A stretch of DNA of 64,000 nt from Motiliproteus sp965230735 (GTDB taxonomy: Bacteria > Pseudomonadota > Gammaproteobacteria > Pseudomonadales > Balneatricaceae). The stretch is taken from the NCBI RefSeq assembly GCF_965230735.1, contig NZ_OZ246016.1, positions 620,001 to 684,000 of the forward strand. The letters run 5' to 3'. Position 1 is the stretch's first letter, and every line of letters begins with the position of its first letter. Below the pieces are notes generated by a model, which did no database searches, was not told the DNA's origin, and saw only the letters and a list, made by a program, of their open reading frames with translations. Positions 9,301 to 17,203 of the stretch are shown one piece after another. The position numbers and the translations under genes are program-made.

Positions 9301-9588
9301 CAGTGCAGTCTGACCACCCATGGTGGGCAGTACCGCGTCCGGACGCTCTTTTTCGATGATCTTGGCAACGGTTTTCCAGTTGATCGGCTCGATGTAGGTC
9401 GCATCGGCCATCACCGGATCGGTCATGATGGTTGCCGGGTTGGAGTTAACCAGGATAACGCGGTAACCCTCCTCGCGCAGGGCCTTACAGGCCTGGGCAC
9501 CGGAGTAGTCGAATTCACACGCCTGACCGATGACGATGGGGCCGGCCCCAAGGATCAGGATGCTTTTTATGTCTGTACGCTTTGGCAT
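6358..9588 (-). CDS. carB: Carbamoyl-phosphate synthase large subunit
   Basis: A full-length 1076-residue CarB. It makes carbamoyl phosphate from bicarbonate, ATP and ammonia delivered by CarA, feeding pyrimidine and arginine synthesis. Both ATP-grasp halves are present: the first begins ILILGAGPIVIGQACEFDYS, and the second repeats it at IMVLGGGPNRIGQGIEFDY. RPSFTMGGSGGGIAYN and RPSYVLGGRAMEIV are the matching nucleotide-binding loops. A C-terminal MGS-like allosteric domain (ELGFELVATEGTHKLL) follows. It lies 83 bases after carA and overlaps greA by four bases. Confidence 0.98.
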   Translation of the reverse strand: MPKRTDIKSILILGAGPIVIGQACEFDYSGAQACKALREEGYRVILVNSNPATIMTDPVMADATYIEPINWKTVAKIIEKERPDAVLPTMGGQTALNCALDLAREGVLEEFGVEMIGATADAIDKAEDRDRFDKAMKSIGLECPRAAIAHSMEEALQVQAQLGFPCIIRPSFTMGGSGGGIAYNKEEFIEICERGLELSPTNELLIDESLIGWKEYEMEVVRDKNDNCIIVCSIENFDAMGVHTGDSITVAPAQTLTDKEYQIMRNASLAVLREIGVETGGSNVQFGQCPNTGRLVVIEMNPRVSRSSALASKATGFPIAKVAAKLAVGYTLDELQNDITGGRTPASFEPSIDYVVTKIPRFAFEKFAQANDRLTTQMKSVGEVMAIGRTIQESMQKALRGLEVGSEGFDSILDLKAEDAKEVLIRELKNPGADRIWYVGDAFRFGMSVEEVYNISAIDPWFLVQIEDLIKDEGTVSKLGLADLNADLVFGLKRKGFSDARLAKLLGVSEKAFRKERNKLGVHPVYKRVDTCAAEFATDTAYMYSTYEEECESNPSDKEKIMVLGGGPNRIGQGIEFDYCCVHAALAMREDGYETIMVNCNPETVSTDYDTSDRLYFEPVTLEDVLEIVRVEQPKGVIVQYGGQTPLKLAVALEEAGVPIIGTSPEAIDRAEDRERFQQMIQKLGLKQPENATVRSLEEAVVKAEQIGYPLVVRPSYVLGGRAMEIVYKEEELRKYMNEAVQVSNDAPVLLDRFLSRAIETDIDAVCDGERVVIGAIMQHIEQCGVHSGDSACSLPPYNLDDEVQDQMRAMVAAMAMELGVVGLMNTQLAYQDGEIYVIEVNPRASRTVPFVSKCIGTSLAKVAARVMAGTSLAEQGFTEEVVPSYFSVKEAVFPFNKFPGVDPILGPEMKSTGEVMGVGDTFGEAFAKAHVGTNEVLPSAGKAFVSVRDVDKEGVIGVARDLIELGFELVATEGTHKLLSENEIASERVNKVMEGRPNIVDMIKNEEIVYVINTTEGRRAIADSAEIRRSALQSKIPYTTTLAGAEAEVQALQFGEEKQVRRLQDLHAAVNGGAA

Positions 9589-9671
9589 GAGTTTGTAACC
9601 GGTCTGATTCGTTCTGTCTCGGCACCCGCAAGCGGCGGGTGCGCTAGCAATTCAGTAAGTTAGTCGGGCAG

Positions 9672-10814
9672 TTAGCCGCGACGTTGCTGCATTTCGCTGA
9701 TAAAGCGGTCGAACAGCGGCGCCACATCGTGGGGGCCGGGGCTCGCTTCCGGGTGACCCTGGAAGCTGAAGGCCGGCTTGTCGGTGCGCTCGATACCCTG
9801 CAGGGAGCCGTCAAACAGCGACTTATGGGTCGCCCGCAGCGTGCTCGGCAGGCTGTCTTCATCGGCGGCGAAGCCGTGGTTCTGGCTGGTGATCATCACC
9901 GTACCCTTGTCGATGTCCTGCACCGGGTGGTTGGCACCGTGGTGACCGAACTTCATCTTCACGGTCTTGGCACCGGAGGCCAGCGCCAGCAGCTGGTGAC
10001 CCAGACAGATACCGAAGATCGGCAGGTTCTGCTCCAGAATCTGCTGGATCGCTTCGATCGCATAGGTGCAGGGCTCGGGATCGCCCGGGCCGTTGGATAG
10101 GAACACCCCGTCCGGATTCATCGCCAGCACTTCGCTGGCCGGCGTCTGCGCCGGTACCACGGTCAGCTCGCAACCCCGGTCCGCCAGCATCCGCAGAATG
10201 TTCTGCTTCACCCCGAAATCGTAGGCAACCACTTTGAACGGCTGCTCGTGGGCTGGGGTCGGGTGACCTTCGCCCAGCTTCCAGGTACCTTCGGTCCAGG
10301 CGTAGCTCTGCTTGGTGCAAACCTCTTTGGCCAGGTCCATGCCTTTCAGGCCCGGGAAAGCCTTGGCCGCTTCCAACGCCGCGTCGATATCGGCATCGGT
10401 CAGCTCGTCGGCGGCGATGATGCAGCCGTTCTGCGAACCTTTTTCACGCAGGATGCGGGTCAGGCGACGGGTATCGATATCGGCGATACCGACAATGTTG
10501 TTGTCTTTCAGGTACTGGTCCAGCGAACGCTCGTTACGCCAGTTGCTGGCCAGCAACGGTAGATCACGGATCACCAGGCCCGCAGCCCAGATATTGCCGG
10601 ACTCTTCATCTTCGGCGTTGGTACCGGTGTTACCGATATGCGGGTAGGTCAAGGTGACGATCTGGCGAGCGTAGGAGGGGTCGGTCAGGATCTCCTGATA
10701 CCCCGTCATCGATGTATTGAAAACCACTTCACCGCTGGTCTGACCCTCGGCGCCGATCGCCTTGCCTTTGAACACACTCCCGTCCGCCAAGGCCAGAATG
10801 GCTGCTTTGCTCAA
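9672..10814 (-). CDS. carA: Carbamoyl-phosphate synthase small (glutaminase) subunit
   Basis: A 380-residue CarA. The class I amidotransferase domain shows the nucleophile motif FGICLGHQLLALASG and the His-Glu pair in FQGHPEASPGP. The N-terminal domain begins KAAILALADGSVFKG as in other CarA proteins. The start is a TTG at 10814 with GGGAG seven bases upstream; upstream in-frame codons read through a terminator hairpin and are not protein-like. It supplies ammonia to CarB. An intrinsic terminator sits in its leader, 55 bases before the start. Confidence 0.95.
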   Translation of the reverse strand: MSKAAILALADGSVFKGKAIGAEGQTSGEVVFNTSMTGYQEILTDPSYARQIVTLTYPHIGNTGTNAEDEESGNIWAAGLVIRDLPLLASNWRNERSLDQYLKDNNIVGIADIDTRRLTRILREKGSQNGCIIAADELTDADIDAALEAAKAFPGLKGMDLAKEVCTKQSYAWTEGTWKLGEGHPTPAHEQPFKVVAYDFGVKQNILRMLADRGCELTVVPAQTPASEVLAMNPDGVFLSNGPGDPEPCTYAIEAIQQILEQNLPIFGICLGHQLLALASGAKTVKMKFGHHGANHPVQDIDKGTVMITSQNHGFAADEDSLPSTLRATHKSLFDGSLQGIERTDKPAFSFQGHPEASPGPHDVAPLFDRFISEMQQRRG

Positions 10815-10869
10815 TGTCGTCTCCCGAAAACTGTAGTGGCCCCGGCGGAATTTACCGGAGCCTATCTGC

Positions 10870-10912
10870 AAAAAAGCGAGATGCGAATCAACCGATCGCA
10901 TCCCGCTTTTTT
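10870..10912 (-). terminator. Intrinsic terminator in the carAB leader (possible attenuator)
   Basis: On the minus strand a 16-pair stem with one mismatch (inner arms TCGCATC and GATGCGA, outer arms ending in AAAAAAGCG and CGCTTTTTT) is followed by a run of U. It lies 55 bases upstream of the carA TTG and is separate from the ompA-like gene's own terminator. A second hairpin (TTTGG-CCGG type, 10923-10947) precedes it in the transcript. This arrangement could be an attenuator; see findings. Confidence 0.65.
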
Positions 10913-11044
10913 AGAACTGTTCTTTGGTCCGGTTTTGTCCGGCCAAATTGGCTGCATGTTACAGGAACCGAGTTATTTTTTCCAGCATCAATCTGCACGT
11001 TTGTGGGGCTAACCGGGCAGATTCGTACATTAATAGAAGCAACA

Positions 11045-11072
11045 AAAAACGGGAGCCGAAGCTCCCGTTTTT
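11045..11072. terminator. Intrinsic terminator after the OmpA-like gene
   Basis: A 12-bp perfect stem (AAAAACGGGAGC and GCTCCCGTTTTT, loop CGAA) stands 34 bases beyond the stop of the minus-strand OmpA-like gene. Its symmetry allows it to work on both strands. Confidence 0.92.
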
Positions 11073-11105
11073 AATCAAGCCCTTGCCGGGCTGCTGCCGT
11101 GGCGC

Positions 11106-11825
11106 TTACTTGCGAACGCGGCCCTGTACCGAGGTTTCAACACGACGGTTGGCACGACGGCCTTCGGAAGTCGCATTGTCGGCAATCGGCATCATCTCAC
11201 CGTGACCAATCGCTTTCAGCTGGTCGCGATTCACGCCGTAGTTATCCACCAGATAATCAACTACTGCCTGAGCGCGGCGCTCGGACAGCTTCTGGTTGTA
11301 AGCTTCGGAGCCAGTCGAGTCGGTATGACCGTTAATTTCGATCACGGTACCCGGGTTTTGCGACAGGATCAGTGCGATCGGACGCATCTCGGAATCAAAC
11401 GCAGAGGTTACCGCGTCGGAATCGGTGGCAAACTTAACATCCAGTTGCGCAGCGATATCTTCGAATTTAACGAATTCACAGCCGTTGGCATCAACCTGGA
11501 CACCCTTGGCGGTGTTCGGGCATTGATCTTTCTCGTCGATAACACCGTCACCATCGCTGTCTTTGGGTGCCATCGGTTCTTTGGCCATCGGTTCCATCGC
11601 CTTGGCCATCGGCTCAGGCATTGCCGTACAACCCTCTACCACTGCATCAGCGGTCCAGGAGGAGGTGCGAACACAATCGCCAGCGCTATCTTTGACGTAA
11701 ACTCCTTTGGAATCGTGCCAGAAGGCACAGTGGTTGGCATCGTCGTCGCAAGAACCATGAGCCCAAGCGCCCATCGGGGCAGCCATCATTGCAGATACAG
11801 CAGCAACCAGTAGTGTTTTCTTCAT
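11106..11825 (-). CDS. OmpA-family outer-membrane protein with TSP3-like repeat
   Basis: A 239-residue exported protein. The start at 11825 has AAGGAGA five bases upstream and gives a clean signal peptide ending AWA-HG (22/23). Residues about 88-117 contain an acidic calcium-type thrombospondin-3 motif (DSDGDGVIDEKDQCPN). The C-terminal OmpA domain (about 125-239) has INGHTDSTGSEAYNQKLSERR and the GRRANRRVE end that binds peptidoglycan. There is no eight-strand barrel; a short Cys-rich and PMAKAMEPMAK-repeat region replaces it. It probably tethers the envelope to peptidoglycan. Confidence 0.88.
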   Translation of the reverse strand: MKKTLLVAAVSAMMAAPMGAWAHGSCDDDANHCAFWHDSKGVYVKDSAGDCVRTSSWTADAVVEGCTAMPEPMAKAMEPMAKEPMAPKDSDGDGVIDEKDQCPNTAKGVQVDANGCEFVKFEDIAAQLDVKFATDSDAVTSAFDSEMRPIALILSQNPGTVIEINGHTDSTGSEAYNQKLSERRAQAVVDYLVDNYGVNRDQLKAIGHGEMMPIADNATSEGRRANRRVETSVQGRVRK

Positions 11826-12125
11826 CCTATTCTCCTTGAAAATCAGCGTCCGGATGGAAAATGTCCGGATCACTGTCACATCATCTGTTATCGCACAGGC
11901 GACAAGCCTAAGATTCTGTTAGCGGCACCTCTGTGCCATTCTGTAACCCTAAGACTTACATATAGTTGCAACTTCTTAACTTTACCAGAGCTGAACAGAC
12001 GCTTTTTTGGGGTTCTTTAATTAGAAGCCCCTCGGCCTCATCAACAGAAATATTGCCAACTTTGCGTGTCAATATCGTCCATAAAATCCGCAGGGTTACT
12101 GTAATTCAAAAAGCCAAAAAATCTC
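11826..12125. other. Intergenic region between the OmpA-like gene and tRNA-Leu
   Basis: About 300 bases without a coding frame. It must hold the ompA-like promoter on the minus strand, but no convincing -35/-10 pair was picked. The right part is A/T-rich and runs into the tRNA promoter. Nothing else was recognised. Confidence 0.5.
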
Positions 12126-12154
12126 TTGCAATCGAAAAAAAGACCTTGTTTAAT
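12126..12154 (+). promoter_or_regulatory. Sigma-70 promoter of the tRNA-Leu pair
   Basis: TTGCAA, a 17-base spacer, then TTTAAT, followed by the GC-rich discriminator ACGCGCC. It lies 24 bases upstream of the first tRNA-Leu. The -10 and discriminator are identical to those of the tRNA-Phe promoter at 47912-47940. Confidence 0.75.
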
Positions 12155-12178
12155 ACGCGCCACGTCAGAGATGGCGAC

Positions 12179-12265
12179 GCAGATGTGGCGGAATTGGTAG
12201 ACGCGCTAGCTTCAGGTGCTAGTGTACGAAAGTACGTGGGAGTTCGAGTCTCCCCATCTGCACCA
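12179..12265 (+). tRNA. tRNA-Leu (CAG), copy 1
   Basis: An 87-base class II tRNA. The acceptor arms GCAGATG and CATCTGC pair, and CCA is encoded. The anticodon stem CTAGC/GCTAG closes loop TTCAGGT with anticodon CAG. The long variable arm and the T-arm (GTTCGAGTC) are present. It decodes CUG, a codon used very often in this window. Confidence 0.97.
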
Positions 12266-12368
12266 CCTACCCAACAACTTCCCTTGATTGAAAATCTTCT
12301 GATTCAGCAAGTTGGAATCGTTGGTCATCTCATCCTGACGACAGAACACCTTTGCCTCGATGGCAAAT

Positions 12369-12455
12369 GCAGATGTGGCGGAATTGGTAGACGCGCTAGC
12401 TTCAGGTGCTAGTGTACGAAAGTACGTGGGAGTTCGAGTCTCCCCATCTGCACCA
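12369..12455 (+). tRNA. tRNA-Leu (CAG), copy 2
   Basis: Identical over all 87 bases to the copy at 12179-12265, with encoded CCA. The 103-base spacer between them has no promoter-like element of its own, so both are probably processed from one transcript. The duplication increases supply for CUG. Confidence 0.97.
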
Positions 12456-12528
12456 CTCCCAAGGTTATTTCTCAATACTTCCTCAGATAAACGGCAATCG
12501 GCTTAGATGCAGCTGGCTTTATCCCACA

Positions 12529-12547
12529 GTTGATACTGTATAACATT
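12529..12547 (+). promoter_or_regulatory. Possible Zur-binding half-site upstream of zur
   Basis: The right half TATAACATT (12539-12547) matches the half-site of the enterobacterial Zur palindrome (AATGTTATA-N-TATAACATT), but only four of nine bases in the left half agree. It overlaps a weak promoter-like TTGATA at 12530. The site lies about 60 bases before the zur start, consistent with autoregulation, but this is tentative. Confidence 0.3.
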
Positions 12548-12604
12548 ACATAACTATCGCTGTACCTTACCTTCCGAATACACTGCAGAGTTCGAGATTC
12601 CATC

Positions 12605-13111
12605 ATGGCCAAAGCTGTCGAACCCGCCAACGCATCAGCGTTCGAAAAAGATCACGACCACGGTCGCTGTATTCACCTTGCATTGGAGCGTGCTCGTCAG
12701 CTATGTAAGCAGAACGGCGCTCGCCTGACCCCGGTTCGACAACGCGTACTGGAACTGATCTGGCAAAGTCACCGCCCGCTGGGTGCCTACCAGTTACTCG
12801 AACAGCTCGGTCAGGAAGGCTTCAATTCGGCACCTCCCACAGTCTATCGAGCGTTGGAGTTTTTGCTGGAGCAAGGGCTGGCCCATCGCATTACCTCGCT
12901 GAATGCCTTTATTGGCTGCTCCCACCCCGGTTGCAGTCATCAGGGCTATTTCCTGATCTGCCGGAGTTGCGGCAGCGCCGACGAGCTACCCAGCGAAAGT
13001 CTGGCGGAGTCATTTCGCCAACAGGTTCAGCAACGAGGCTTTCTGATCGAATCGGAAACCGTCGAGCTATCCGGACTTTGCCCCGACTGCCGCAATAAGG
13101 AGCCCAATTGA
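12605..13111 (+). CDS. zur: Fur-family zinc uptake regulator Zur
   Basis: A 168-residue Fur-family repressor. The winged helix includes LTPVRQRVLELIW and the recognition helix around SAPPTVYRALEFL (75-87). Structural zinc is held by CRSC (119/122) and CPDC (159/162), and HDHGRC near the N-terminus adds possible ligands. It is called Zur rather than Fur because znuC and znuB follow directly, overlapping by one base. Zinc-loaded Zur represses zinc uptake genes; here it should control its own operon. Confidence 0.9.
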   Translation: MAKAVEPANASAFEKDHDHGRCIHLALERARQLCKQNGARLTPVRQRVLELIWQSHRPLGAYQLLEQLGQEGFNSAPPTVYRALEFLLEQGLAHRITSLNAFIGCSHPGCSHQGYFLICRSCGSADELPSESLAESFRQQVQQRGFLIESETVELSGLCPDCRNKEPN

Positions 13112-13902
13112 TGGGCGCGCTGATCAATCTTCAACGTATCAATCTGACCCTGGCCGAGCATCAGGAGCAGCGACAGCTGCTCACCAATATCGACCTCCAG
13201 CTGGAACCCGGCCAGATCACCACCCTGATCGGCCCCAATGGTTGCGGCAAAACCACGCTGGTAAAAATCATCCTGGGCTTGATCCAACCTGACAGCGGCG
13301 AAGTGGTTCGTCAGCCAGGTCTGAAGATCGGCTATATGCCGCAGCGACTACATATCGATCCCACCCTGCCGCTGACGGTTCGGCGTTTTCTCCATTTGGC
13401 CGGACGCTATCAAGAACACCACCTACGTGATGCCTTGAACCAGGTTCGGGCAGACTACCTACTCGACAGCCCGATGCAGCAGCTATCGGGGGGCGAAATG
13501 CAGCGCGTCTTGCTGGCCCGAGCACTGCTGCGCCAACCGGATCTGCTGATCCTGGATGAACCGGTCCAGGGAGTCGACGTCAATGGCCAGGTTGAGCTTT
13601 ATGCGCTGATCGCCGAGCTGCGCGATCGGTTCGGCTGTGGCGTATTGATGGTATCCCACGACCTGCATCTGGTGATGGCAGGCAGCGACAACGTGATCTG
13701 CCTGAACAACCATATCTGCTGTTCGGGCCATCCCCAGCAGGTCAGCAACGATCCCGCCTTTATCGCCCTGTTCGGACGCAAGGGTGCAGATACGCTGGCG
13801 GTCTATAACCACCATCACAATCATCGTCACGACGATCACGGCAACGTCATCAGCGACCACCCCCACGAACCCGACGACCACTGCTGCGCAGGAGAACACT
13901 GA
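13111..13902 (+). CDS. znuC: Zinc ABC transporter ATP-binding protein ZnuC
   Basis: A 263-residue ABC ATPase. Walker A is GPNGCGKTT (41-49), the signature is LSGGEMQRVLLAR, and Walker B with the D-loop is LLILDEPVQGVD. The C-terminal tail is strikingly rich in His and Asp and ends in CCAGEH, typical of ZnuC and probably zinc-binding. The ATG at 13111 is preferred over the adjacent TTG because AAGGAG stands eight bases upstream. It overlaps zur and znuB by one base each. The binding protein ZnuA is not in the window. Confidence 0.95.
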   Translation: MGALINLQRINLTLAEHQEQRQLLTNIDLQLEPGQITTLIGPNGCGKTTLVKIILGLIQPDSGEVVRQPGLKIGYMPQRLHIDPTLPLTVRRFLHLAGRYQEHHLRDALNQVRADYLLDSPMQQLSGGEMQRVLLARALLRQPDLLILDEPVQGVDVNGQVELYALIAELRDRFGCGVLMVSHDLHLVMAGSDNVICLNNHICCSGHPQQVSNDPAFIALFGRKGADTLAVYNHHHNHRHDDHGNVISDHPHEPDDHCCAGEH

Positions 13903-14693
13903 TGGCGGACTTTCTGATTCGGGCGCTGCTGGGCGGCCTCGGCGTCGCGGCAATTGCCGGCCCCCTGGGCTCTTTCGTGGTCTGGCGCCGGATGGCTTAC
14001 TTCGGCGATACCCTGGCCCACTCGGCCCTGCTGGGAATCGCACTGGGGATCCTGGCTGATATCGACCTCAACCTGGCGGTGATTCTTTGCTGTGTGCTGC
14101 TGGCGTTGTTGCTGGTGTCGCTGCAGCGCAAACGCTTTATCGCCACCGACACCCTGCTCGGCATCATGGCCCACAGTGCCCTGTCGTTGGGATTGGTCGC
14201 CTTGAGCTTCCTGCCGGAGGTCCGCGTCGACCTGATGGGTTATCTGTTCGGCGACCTGTTGGCGGTCAGCCAGGAGGATCTGTATTGGATCTACGGCGGC
14301 GGGATCCTGGTGCTGGGCATGCTGTACAAGCTCTGGAACCCGCTGCTGGCGATCACCATCGACGAGGAGCTGGCCCAGGTTGAAGGGGTACCGGTGACCC
14401 AGGTGCGGCTGGGACTGATGCTGCTGGTGGGTATCGTGATCGCGGTAGCGATGAAGATCATCGGGGTGCTGTTGATCACCTCACTGTTGATCATCCCGGC
14501 AGCGGCGGCACGACGGATGTCATCCACACCGGAGCGGATGGCTGCGATGGCCAGTCTGATCGGCATGGTGGCGGTCTGCCTGGGATTGGGTGCCTCCTAC
14601 CAGTGGGACACCCCGGCCGGGCCTTCGGTGGTGGTCTGCGCGGCGCTGCTGTTCCTGCTCAGCCAGCTGCTCGTGCGTCGCCCAAGGGTATAG
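13902..14693 (+). CDS. znuB: Zinc ABC transporter permease ZnuB
   Basis: A 263-residue permease of the ABC-3 (manganese/zinc) family with seven to eight hydrophobic helices. VWRRMAYFGDTLAHSALLG near the N-terminus and VAMKIIGVLLITSLLIIPAA in the second half are the conserved segments; the latter lies near the translocation path. It overlaps the znuC stop by one base, completing zur-znuC-znuB. It carries zinc delivered by periplasmic ZnuA across the inner membrane. Confidence 0.94.
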   Translation: MADFLIRALLGGLGVAAIAGPLGSFVVWRRMAYFGDTLAHSALLGIALGILADIDLNLAVILCCVLLALLLVSLQRKRFIATDTLLGIMAHSALSLGLVALSFLPEVRVDLMGYLFGDLLAVSQEDLYWIYGGGILVLGMLYKLWNPLLAITIDEELAQVEGVPVTQVRLGLMLLVGIVIAVAMKIIGVLLITSLLIIPAAAARRMSSTPERMAAMASLIGMVAVCLGLGASYQWDTPAGPSVVVCAALLFLLSQLLVRRPRV

Positions 14694-14737
14694 CTCCAAC
14701 CCCCACACAGACACAGGCACTGTCTGTTGAAATCGGC

Positions 14738-15613
14738 TCAACGCTTACCCAGGGCATTCACCAGCGCCCCGCCGATAATGAGGGCGCCCCCAAGCCAGGT
14801 CGCCAGCGACGGAATTTCCTCGAAAAACACCCAGCCCAGCACAAAGGCGAAGATCACCTGGACGTAGGAGTAGGCGGTCGCCTTGCCGGCCGACCCATGT
14901 TGCATCGCCTTGGTCAGCCCGACCTGCCCCAGCTGGGTGAAAATGCCCACCAGCACCAACAACCCAAACGCCTCGGGGCCCGGCATCACAAAGTCATCAC
15001 CCAGCAGCAACAACGATAGCGGCAACGCGATCAACGGGAAGTAAAAGATGATCACCGAGCTGTCTTCGACCCGGCTCAGCCGTCGAACGATCACGTAGGC
15101 CAGCGCACTGCCGAACGATCCCAGCAGCGCCGCCGCCAGACTCAGCGGCGGCAGCGATCCGACCTGCTGCGCCAACAACCCCGGATTGATGATCACCACC
15201 AGCCCAGCCAGACTCAGCCCAATACAGATCAAGGTGGCCCGCTGAATCCGCTCTTTCAAGAACAGCCAGGCCAACACCGCAGTAAAGGCCGGGTGCAGGT
15301 ACTGCAACAGCGTAGCGCTGGCCAACGGCATGGTCGTGACCGCATAAAAGACGCAAACCAGCGCCAAGGCACCGACGATCCCCCGCGCCAGCAACAGCCC
15401 ATGATGCTGGCCCCAGACCGAGATCTTCTTGCGTTTGACGTCCAGGTAGCTGATCAACAGCGATACCAACGCCCGCGCCGCCACGATCTCCAGTACCGGA
15501 ATGCCGTAACCGGCCACTTGCTTGACGCAGGCCGCCATCAGCGCAAACCCGAGCGCCGACAGCAGCATGTAGCGAATTCCGGCCGGAATCGCCTGGAACT
15601 GGCTGGCGATCAT
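14738..15613 (-). CDS. EamA (drug/metabolite exporter) family transporter
   Basis: A 291-residue protein with about ten hydrophobic helices arranged as two EamA repeats: the first ends near LQYLHPAFTAVLAWLFLKER, the second near YSYVQVIFAFVLGWVFFEE. These segments are the usual EamA halves. Substrates are often amino acids or small metabolites but cannot be assigned. The start overlaps the stop of a second EamA gene by four bases (ATGA), so the two are co-translated and may form a heterodimer. Confidence 0.85.
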   Translation of the reverse strand: MIASQFQAIPAGIRYMLLSALGFALMAACVKQVAGYGIPVLEIVAARALVSLLISYLDVKRKKISVWGQHHGLLLARGIVGALALVCVFYAVTTMPLASATLLQYLHPAFTAVLAWLFLKERIQRATLICIGLSLAGLVVIINPGLLAQQVGSLPPLSLAAALLGSFGSALAYVIVRRLSRVEDSSVIIFYFPLIALPLSLLLLGDDFVMPGPEAFGLLVLVGIFTQLGQVGLTKAMQHGSAGKATAYSYVQVIFAFVLGWVFFEEIPSLATWLGGALIIGGALVNALGKR

Positions 15614-16560
15614 TGGCCGTCGGCCTTAGCGGAGGAGTCCGAAGAGGTTTGTGCTGCCGGCTTGGGTGCACCCAGTCGCTGCAAGCCCAACCCGGTCAAG
15701 ATCAGTCCCAACCCGACCAGGGTGGAGGCCAGAATCGGCTCATCCAGAATGGTCGAGATCAGCACCAGTGACAGCAGCGGCGAGATAAAGATCAGGTTGG
15801 CGATACGGGCGGTGCTGCCGGTCAGCTTCATCGCCAGCAGCCAGAACACGAAGCTCAGTCCCATCTCGAACAGGCCGACATAGCCCGCACCCCAGAGCCC
15901 GCGCCAATCCAGCGAGTTCAATTCACCGGTCAGACCACAGTACACCAGCAGCAACAGGATACCGACGCTGACATTCATAAACAGGCTCGCCACCGGCTCA
16001 CGGGTGTCGCGGGTATTCAGGATCCAGTACAGCGCCCAGATCAGGGTACTGGCCAGCGCCAGCAACACCCCTGTCAGATTATCGAACTGCAGTCCCAGTA
16101 GGTCACCTCGGGTGGCGATCACCAGCACACCGCTGTAACAGACCAGTGCCGCGATCAGCTCGATCGGCCGAAGCCGGTGCCCCAGCAACGGCACCGCCAG
16201 CAGCGACAGGGTCAGCGCCCAGGTGTAGTTCAGCGCCTGGGCCTCCTGGGCCGGCAACTGATCGTAGGCCTGGAACAACACCAGATAGTACAGCGTCGGG
16301 TTCAGCGCCCCCAGCAGCAGGCTGATCCGCCAATGCTGACGAAACTGGGTCAACAGTCCTGTCAGCTCACCTCGCCAGGCCAACAGGCCGCCGAGAAACA
16401 ACCACGAGAACAGACTGGCGAACAGCACCAACTGGGCCGGGCTGAAATACTCCAGGCTGAGCTTGAACGCGGTGGCGACGGTAGACCAACAGAGTACCGC
16501 ACCGAGCCCAAACAGATCCGCCCGCCGCTGCTGCAGCGGTTCAACAGCAGTGCCGGTCAT
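15610..16560 (-). CDS. EamA family transporter, paired with the downstream EamA gene
   Basis: A 316-residue ten-helix EamA protein. ALCWSTVATAFKLSLEYF at the N-terminus, ALNYTWALTLSLLAVPLLG in repeat one and NLIFISPLLSLVLISTILDE in repeat two are typical. The C-terminus is a short polar tail. It overlaps tag upstream and the next EamA gene downstream by four bases each, so tag-eamA-eamA is one translationally coupled operon. The tie to DNA repair is probably only organisational. Confidence 0.85.
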   Translation of the reverse strand: MTGTAVEPLQQRRADLFGLGAVLCWSTVATAFKLSLEYFSPAQLVLFASLFSWLFLGGLLAWRGELTGLLTQFRQHWRISLLLGALNPTLYYLVLFQAYDQLPAQEAQALNYTWALTLSLLAVPLLGHRLRPIELIAALVCYSGVLVIATRGDLLGLQFDNLTGVLLALASTLIWALYWILNTRDTREPVASLFMNVSVGILLLLVYCGLTGELNSLDWRGLWGAGYVGLFEMGLSFVFWLLAMKLTGSTARIANLIFISPLLSLVLISTILDEPILASTLVGLGLILTGLGLQRLGAPKPAAQTSSDSSAKADGQ

Positions 16561-17120
16561 TGGAGTTGCCCGTGGCGGAAACAGTCGGTGGTGTGGTCGT
16601 TAACCATCCCGGTGGCCTGCATAAAGGCGTAACAGATGGTCGGGCCGACAAAGCGGAAGCCGCGCTTCTTCAGATCCTTGCTCAGCCGCTCGGCCAGTTC
16701 AGTGGAAGCCGGCACCTCGGCCAGCGAGGACCAGGAGTTCTGGATCGGCTTATTATCGACCCAGGACCAGATATAGGCATCGAAGCTGCCGAACTCCTTC
16801 TGTACCTCCAGAAAGGCGCGGGCATTGGAGATTGAGGCTTCGACCTTGAGGCGGTTACGGACAATCCCCGGATCGGCCAGCAGGGCTTCGATCTTTTCCG
16901 GGCCGTACTCGGCCACTTTGACCGGATCAAACTGATCGTAGACCCGACGATAGTGCTCGCGCTTGTTCAAAATGGTGATCCAACTCAGCCCGGCTTGGGC
17001 TCCCTCGAGAATCAGAAACTCGAACAGCAGCTGCTCATCGTGCAGCGGGACGCCCCACTCCTGATCGTGGTATTGCTGGTAGAGTTCACTGGCGGAGCAC
17101 CATTCACAGCGCGTGGTCAT
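16557..17120 (-). CDS. tag: DNA-3-methyladenine glycosylase I
   Basis: A 187-residue Tag. It removes 3-methyladenine from alkylated DNA. The zinc ligands of the family are present: Cys5, His18 in YHDQEWGVP, and the C-terminal NDHTTDCF with His and Cys. The active-site segment LEGAQAGLSWITIL holds the base-recognition Glu. The start at 17120 matches the family N-terminus (TRCEWC); a longer frame to 17198 does not. It is the first gene of a coupled operon with two EamA transporters. Confidence 0.95.
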   Translation of the reverse strand: MTTRCEWCSASELYQQYHDQEWGVPLHDEQLLFEFLILEGAQAGLSWITILNKREHYRRVYDQFDPVKVAEYGPEKIEALLADPGIVRNRLKVEASISNARAFLEVQKEFGSFDAYIWSWVDNKPIQNSWSSLAEVPASTELAERLSKDLKKRGFRFVGPTICYAFMQATGMVNDHTTDCFRHGQLQ

Positions 17121-17203
17121 CGGCAGGTCATCCCTGATGGTTAAAAAAGAACGCAGTATAGACCGGCTTTCCGGTCTATACCCCGCGGGTTCGCGCAACG
17201 GCT

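Noticed and set aside
7840..9663. Open frame of about 600 codons antisense to carB
   Set aside because: It mirrors the carB codons, has no recognisable motifs and is explained by GC-rich antisense shadowing of a conserved enzyme.
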